Shown: positions 7,253 through 9,566 of the stretch, piece after piece
How positions within the stretch are numbered: the first letter of the stretch is position 1
Layout of the letters: the number at the start of each line of letters is the position of its first letter
Origin: Actinomycetes bacterium
GTDB taxonomy: Bacteria > Actinomycetota > Thermoleophilia > Gaiellales > Gaiellaceae
Assembly (NCBI GenBank): GCA_025350775.1
Contig: JANXXF010000231.1
Location: forward strand, 1-9,566
Direction: 5' to 3'
DNA: 9,566 nucleotides
The notes under the pieces: model-generated
Database searches by the model: none
What the model was told of the DNA's origin: nothing
Seen by the model: the letters and a program-made list of their open reading frames with translations, nothing else
Position numbers and translations under genes: made by a program

Positions 7253-7304
7253 CCGTACGCGAGTCTAGCCGTGGCTGCCGTACGAGGCGGGCAGCGGGCG
7301 GCCG
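7253..7304 (-). other. ftsI-murE spacer, 52 bp
   Basis: Contains CCGTACG twice (7253-7259 and 7278-7284) and a TAGACT hexamer (7262-7267, minus strand) that fits the loose TANNNT -10 pattern, but no -35 element stands 16-18 nt upstream. No terminator hairpin is visible. I see nothing that clearly separates transcription of murE from ftsI. Confidence 0.4.
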
Positions 7305-9038
7305 TCAGCGGGCGGTAGCAGCGGGTGCGGCGGGGGGTGCGGCGGGTGCGGCGGGTGCGGCGGGTGCGGCGGGTGCGGCGGCTGCCTGGCCTGACCCGGT
7401 GGCGGTTGCCGTCGCCGGCGCGACCGCCGGAGCGTCCGGCTGCACCTCGTAGTACTGCAGCGCGAAGCGCGCGATCTGCTGGAAGGCGGGCGCTGCCACG
7501 ACTCCGCCGAAGATCGCGCCCTGCGGCTCATCCACCATCACCAGCACGACGAAGCGCGGCTTGGTGGCCGGCACGAAGCCCACGAACGACGCCACGTACT
7601 TGCCCTTGGCGTAGCCGCCACGGGGATCGGGCTTCTCGGCCGTCCCCGTCTTGCCGGCGACCAGGTAGCCGGGGATCGCCGCGGCCTTGCCGGTGCCTTC
7701 GTTGACGACGTTCGTCAGCATGCCGACGACCTCGTGCGCGAGTGGTGCCGAGACGACACGCACCTTCTCGACCTTTGTCGCCGTGCCACCGATGCTCTGC
7801 ACCAGGCGCGGCGTGATGCGCACGCCGCCGTTGGCGATCGTCGCGTACGCGGTCGCCATCTGCAGCGGCGTCACGGCGATGCCCTGGCCGATCGGCACGT
7901 TGCCGATGGTCGAGCCCGACCAGTCCGCCTTTGGCAGCAGGATCCCGGGGCTCTCGCCGGGGAAGTCGATACCGGTCACCTTGCCAAAGCCGAAGCGGTC
8001 GATCCAGGACGACAGCCGATCCTTGCCGAGCTTTTCGGCGAGCGTGATGGCACCGACGTTGGACGAGCGGGCGAGGATGTCGCGCACGGAGAACCACTCG
8101 GTGCCGCGCTCCTCGGCGTCGTGGACGACCCGGTCGGCGACATGGATCTGGTACGGCAAGTTGAATTTGGTGGCCGGGGTGACGAGCCGATCGCCGAGGG
8201 CGCCGGTAACGGTCACGAGCTTGAAGGTCGAGCCGGGCTCGTACGTGTCCGTGACGGCGCGGTTGCGCTGGCGGGCAGGCGGCGCCTGCGGGTACCTGTT
8301 GGCGTCGAAGCCCGGCGCGTTGGCCATCGCCAGCACCTCGCCGGTGCGCGGGTCGATGACGACGGCCGCGGCCGCCTTCGCGTGCCACTCCTTCACCGTG
8401 TCGCGCAGCACCGCCTCGGCCTGGGCCTGGATCGTGTGGTCGATCGAGAGCACGACGCTCTGCCCCTGCCGCTCCGGCACCGAGCGGACGACGTTGAGCG
8501 TCGTGCCGTACGGGTCACGGATGACCGTCTGGCTGCCGGGATGCCCGACGAGGCTCTGGTCGAGCGACACCTCGACGCCCGCCAGCCCGTGATTGTCGAC
8601 GCCGGCGAAGCCGAGCACGTGGGCCGCGACGTTCCGCTGCGGATACGCGCGCCGCTCCTCGGCGTAGAAGCCGAGGCCGGGCAGTTTCTTCTTCTCCAGC
8701 AGCGCTGCCTTGATCGGATCGACCTGCCGGGCGACGTAGACGAAGTGGCTCGTCTTGCTCAGCAGCGCCGTGTAGAGGCGGTTCGGCTCGACCCCGAGCA
8801 GCTCCTGGGCCGCGATCGCGACGGCTCGCGCGTCCTTGACCTGGCGCGGATCGGCGAAAACCGTCGTCGCCTGCTCGCCGATTGCCAGCTCGACGCCGTT
8901 GCGGTCGAAGATCGTGCCGCGGCCGGCCGGGATGACGACGGTCTGCGTGTGCTGCTGTGTCGCCATCGCCTCGAGCGAGGGCCCGCGCACCGCCTGCAGC
9001 CAGAAGGCGCGGCCGAGCGCGACGACGAAGAGCGCCAC
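7305..9038 (-). CDS. ftsI: FtsI/PBP3-type class B penicillin-binding protein (start uncertain)
   Basis: Membrane-anchored, extracytoplasmic D,D-transpeptidase that crosslinks septal peptidoglycan made by FtsW. Numbered from the GTG at 9038 (577 aa), it has RGTIFDRNG (40-48) of the class B dimerisation module, SLDQSLVG (158-165), the active-site motif STFK with Ser270, SSN (325-327) and KTGTAEKP (463-470). No PASTA domain follows; the C-terminus is an Ala/Pro tail (about 531-577). The GTG at 9038 is probably not the true start. It falls inside the transmembrane helix and is preceded by pyrimidines, and the same frame upstream encodes a typical basic anchor, KLVNRRIRLLLVVFVALF, yet has no ATG, GTG or TTG. 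Either CTG at 9143 or a 1-nt error near 9145 could explain this. The window has no divIB-type gene. Family is certain; the 5' end is not. Confidence 0.93.
   Translation of the reverse strand: MALFVVALGRAFWLQAVRGPSLEAMATQQHTQTVVIPAGRGTIFDRNGVELAIGEQATTVFADPRQVKDARAVAIAAQELLGVEPNRLYTALLSKTSHFVYVARQVDPIKAALLEKKKLPGLGFYAEERRAYPQRNVAAHVLGFAGVDNHGLAGVEVSLDQSLVGHPGSQTVIRDPYGTTLNVVRSVPERQGQSVVLSIDHTIQAQAEAVLRDTVKEWHAKAAAAVVIDPRTGEVLAMANAPGFDANRYPQAPPARQRNRAVTDTYEPGSTFKLVTVTGALGDRLVTPATKFNLPYQIHVADRVVHDAEERGTEWFSVRDILARSSNVGAITLAEKLGKDRLSSWIDRFGFGKVTGIDFPGESPGILLPKADWSGSTIGNVPIGQGIAVTPLQMATAYATIANGGVRITPRLVQSIGGTATKVEKVRVVSAPLAHEVVGMLTNVVNEGTGKAAAIPGYLVAGKTGTAEKPDPRGGYAKGKYVASFVGFVPATKPRFVVLVMVDEPQGAIFGGVVAAPAFQQIARFALQYYEVQPDAPAVAPATATATGSGQAAAAPAAPAAPAAPAAPPAAPAATAR
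7324..7380 (-). repeat. 9-bp tandem repeat coding for a Pro-Ala-Ala tail in ftsI
   Basis: Plus-strand GGTGCGGCG occurs once at 7324-7332 and, after a 3-bp interruption, five times without change from 7336 to 7380. Each unit is three codons (CCC GCC GCA), so copy-number change keeps frame and gives a tail of PAA repeats. The tail follows the transpeptidase domain and is likely a flexible extracytoplasmic extension. Confidence 0.9.
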
Positions 9039-9163
9039 GAAGACGACGAGGAGGAGCCTGATCCGGCGGTTGACGAGCTTGGCGGACGCGACGCCCCCGC
9101 GCTGGCTGCGGCGGCGACGGACGGGTGCGGGCCGGGCTGCCAGCCCGACTGCACGCGAGCGGG
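9039..9163 (-). other. ftsI: ftsL-ftsI junction, probably encoding the real N-terminus of FtsI
   Basis: This 125-nt interval has no in-frame ATG, GTG or TTG for ftsI, yet its ftsI frame is open and encodes an Arg-rich cytoplasmic stretch followed by the first half of the membrane anchor. A GTG at 9154, just after the ftsL stop, is in another frame. One extra G at the GGG of 9144-9146 would join it to the ftsI frame. Without that, CTG at 9143 is the only near-cognate start that retains the whole basic segment. Confidence 0.6.
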
Positions 9164-9541
9164 CTACTTCGCTCTCCGGAGGTCGAGGAACGTCGTCTCC
9201 TGCTGCGATGCCGGCACGAGGCCGAGCGACCGCTGGGCGAGCCCTTCGATGCGCGAGGCGGCCACCGCGGCGGACACCCGTGAAGCGAGGCCCGCGTTCT
9301 CGGCCCGCAGCCGCGTCCGCTCCCGGATCGCCTGGTCGAGCTGGACGTTCTGGCGTAGCACCAACACGTTCACCGCGACGACGCCCGTGAGCAGCAGGCC
9401 CGCGACGCCGATCCAGAACACGCCGAAGCTGAGGCGCCGCTGCTGCTGGGCCCCGGCCCGCGCCTGCGGGCGAGCAGCGGCCGTCGAGCGGGTGCGCTCG
9501 GCCGGGGTCGCGGGGCGCGCCTGAGCGGGCGGGCTCGCCAC
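9164..9541 (-). CDS. ftsL: FtsL-like septum protein (N-terminus may extend beyond window)
   Basis: Small bitopic divisome protein. The product from the GTG at 9541 is 125 aa: an Ala/Pro/Arg/Gln-rich cytoplasmic segment (1-38), one transmembrane helix (about 39-62, FGVFWIGVAGLLLTGVVAVN), and an extracytoplasmic coiled coil (about 63-104) ending in LAQRSLGLVPASQQ, the position where FtsL/DivIC proteins carry a Leu-Gly-hydrophobic-Pro motif. In the family this coiled coil pairs with FtsB/DivIC and helps activate FtsWI. Sequence similarity between FtsL proteins is low, so the call rests on architecture and on its place just before ftsI. The frame is open from 9541 to the window edge and no Shine-Dalgarno precedes that GTG, so the real start may be further upstream, where rsmH would normally lie. 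The TAG stop is at 9164-9166. Confidence 0.82.
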   Translation of the reverse strand: MASPPAQARPATPAERTRSTAAARPQARAGAQQQRRLSFGVFWIGVAGLLLTGVVAVNVLVLRQNVQLDQAIRERTRLRAENAGLASRVSAAVAASRIEGLAQRSLGLVPASQQETTFLDLRRAK

Positions 9542-9566
9542 CGGGCGCGGCAGCCGGGCCGGTGGG

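Noticed and set aside
7262..7267. TAGACT as a -10 element for a murE promoter
   Set aside because: No -35 hexamer at 16-18 nt upstream, and a start from it would leave almost no leader. A TANNNT match alone is expected by chance.
7253..7284. Repeated CCGTACG in the ftsI-murE spacer as an operator
   Set aside because: Seven bases repeated once, 25 bp apart, in GC-rich DNA; no further symmetry or known binding site recognised.
7734..9524. Plus-strand open frame (596 codons) opposite ftsI and ftsL
   Set aside because: Same cause: low-complexity product antisense to a penicillin-binding protein with intact catalytic motifs.
1..9566. A novel accessory, defence or mobile system
   Set aside because: All coding space is taken up by eight conserved division and cell-wall genes in canonical order. 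I found no integrase, transposase, inverted terminal repeats, direct-repeat array or tRNA-like segment.

Overview
The window is a stretch of a conserved dcw (division and cell wall) cluster, read entirely from the minus strand. GC content is very high and codons strongly favour G or C at third positions. In the direction of transcription (high to low coordinates) the order is ftsL, ftsI (class B penicillin-binding protein), murE, murF, mraY, murD, ftsW, murG. This is the same order as in E. coli and many Gram-positive bacteria. murG runs off the left edge of the window. The ftsL frame is still open at the right edge, so its true start may lie outside.

The organism is probably a high-GC actinobacterium. 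The GC content, GTG starts, Ala/Pro/Gly-rich tails and the actinobacterial-looking GGTAGH nucleotide loop of MurG all fit. The unusual MurG segment TEADAHLGLANR reminds me of deep-branching Thermoleophilia (Solirubrobacterales-type) proteins, but that is recollection, not a search result. MurE has the DNPR motif of diaminopimelate-adding enzymes, so the peptidoglycan stem peptide should carry diaminopimelate. The sequence does not tell meso from LL.

Layout: ftsL 9541-9164; ftsI 9038 (or further upstream) to 7305; 52-bp gap; murE 7252-5678; 4-nt GTGA overlap; murF 5681-4392; 13-bp gap; mraY 4378-3365; 1-nt TGATG overlap; murD 3365-2151; 55-bp gap; ftsW 2095-860; long overlap; murG 1017/1020 to beyond base 1. 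The tight spacing implies one transcript. No promoter or terminator is visible inside, and no stretch over 300 bases lacks a gene.

Functionally, MurD, MurE and MurF are the ATP-dependent ligases that extend the UDP-MurNAc peptide. MraY transfers the product to undecaprenyl phosphate (lipid I), and MurG adds GlcNAc (lipid II). FtsW polymerises lipid II at the septum and FtsI crosslinks it, with FtsL as part of the activating divisome subcomplex.

I see no new system, mobile element, RNA gene or CRISPR array. The points worth a second look are two gene-boundary anomalies, each of which one missing C/G would resolve (the ftsI start and the ftsW/murG junction), altered signature residues in MurG, MurE and MurF, and two in-frame tandem repeats coding for low-complexity C-terminal tails.
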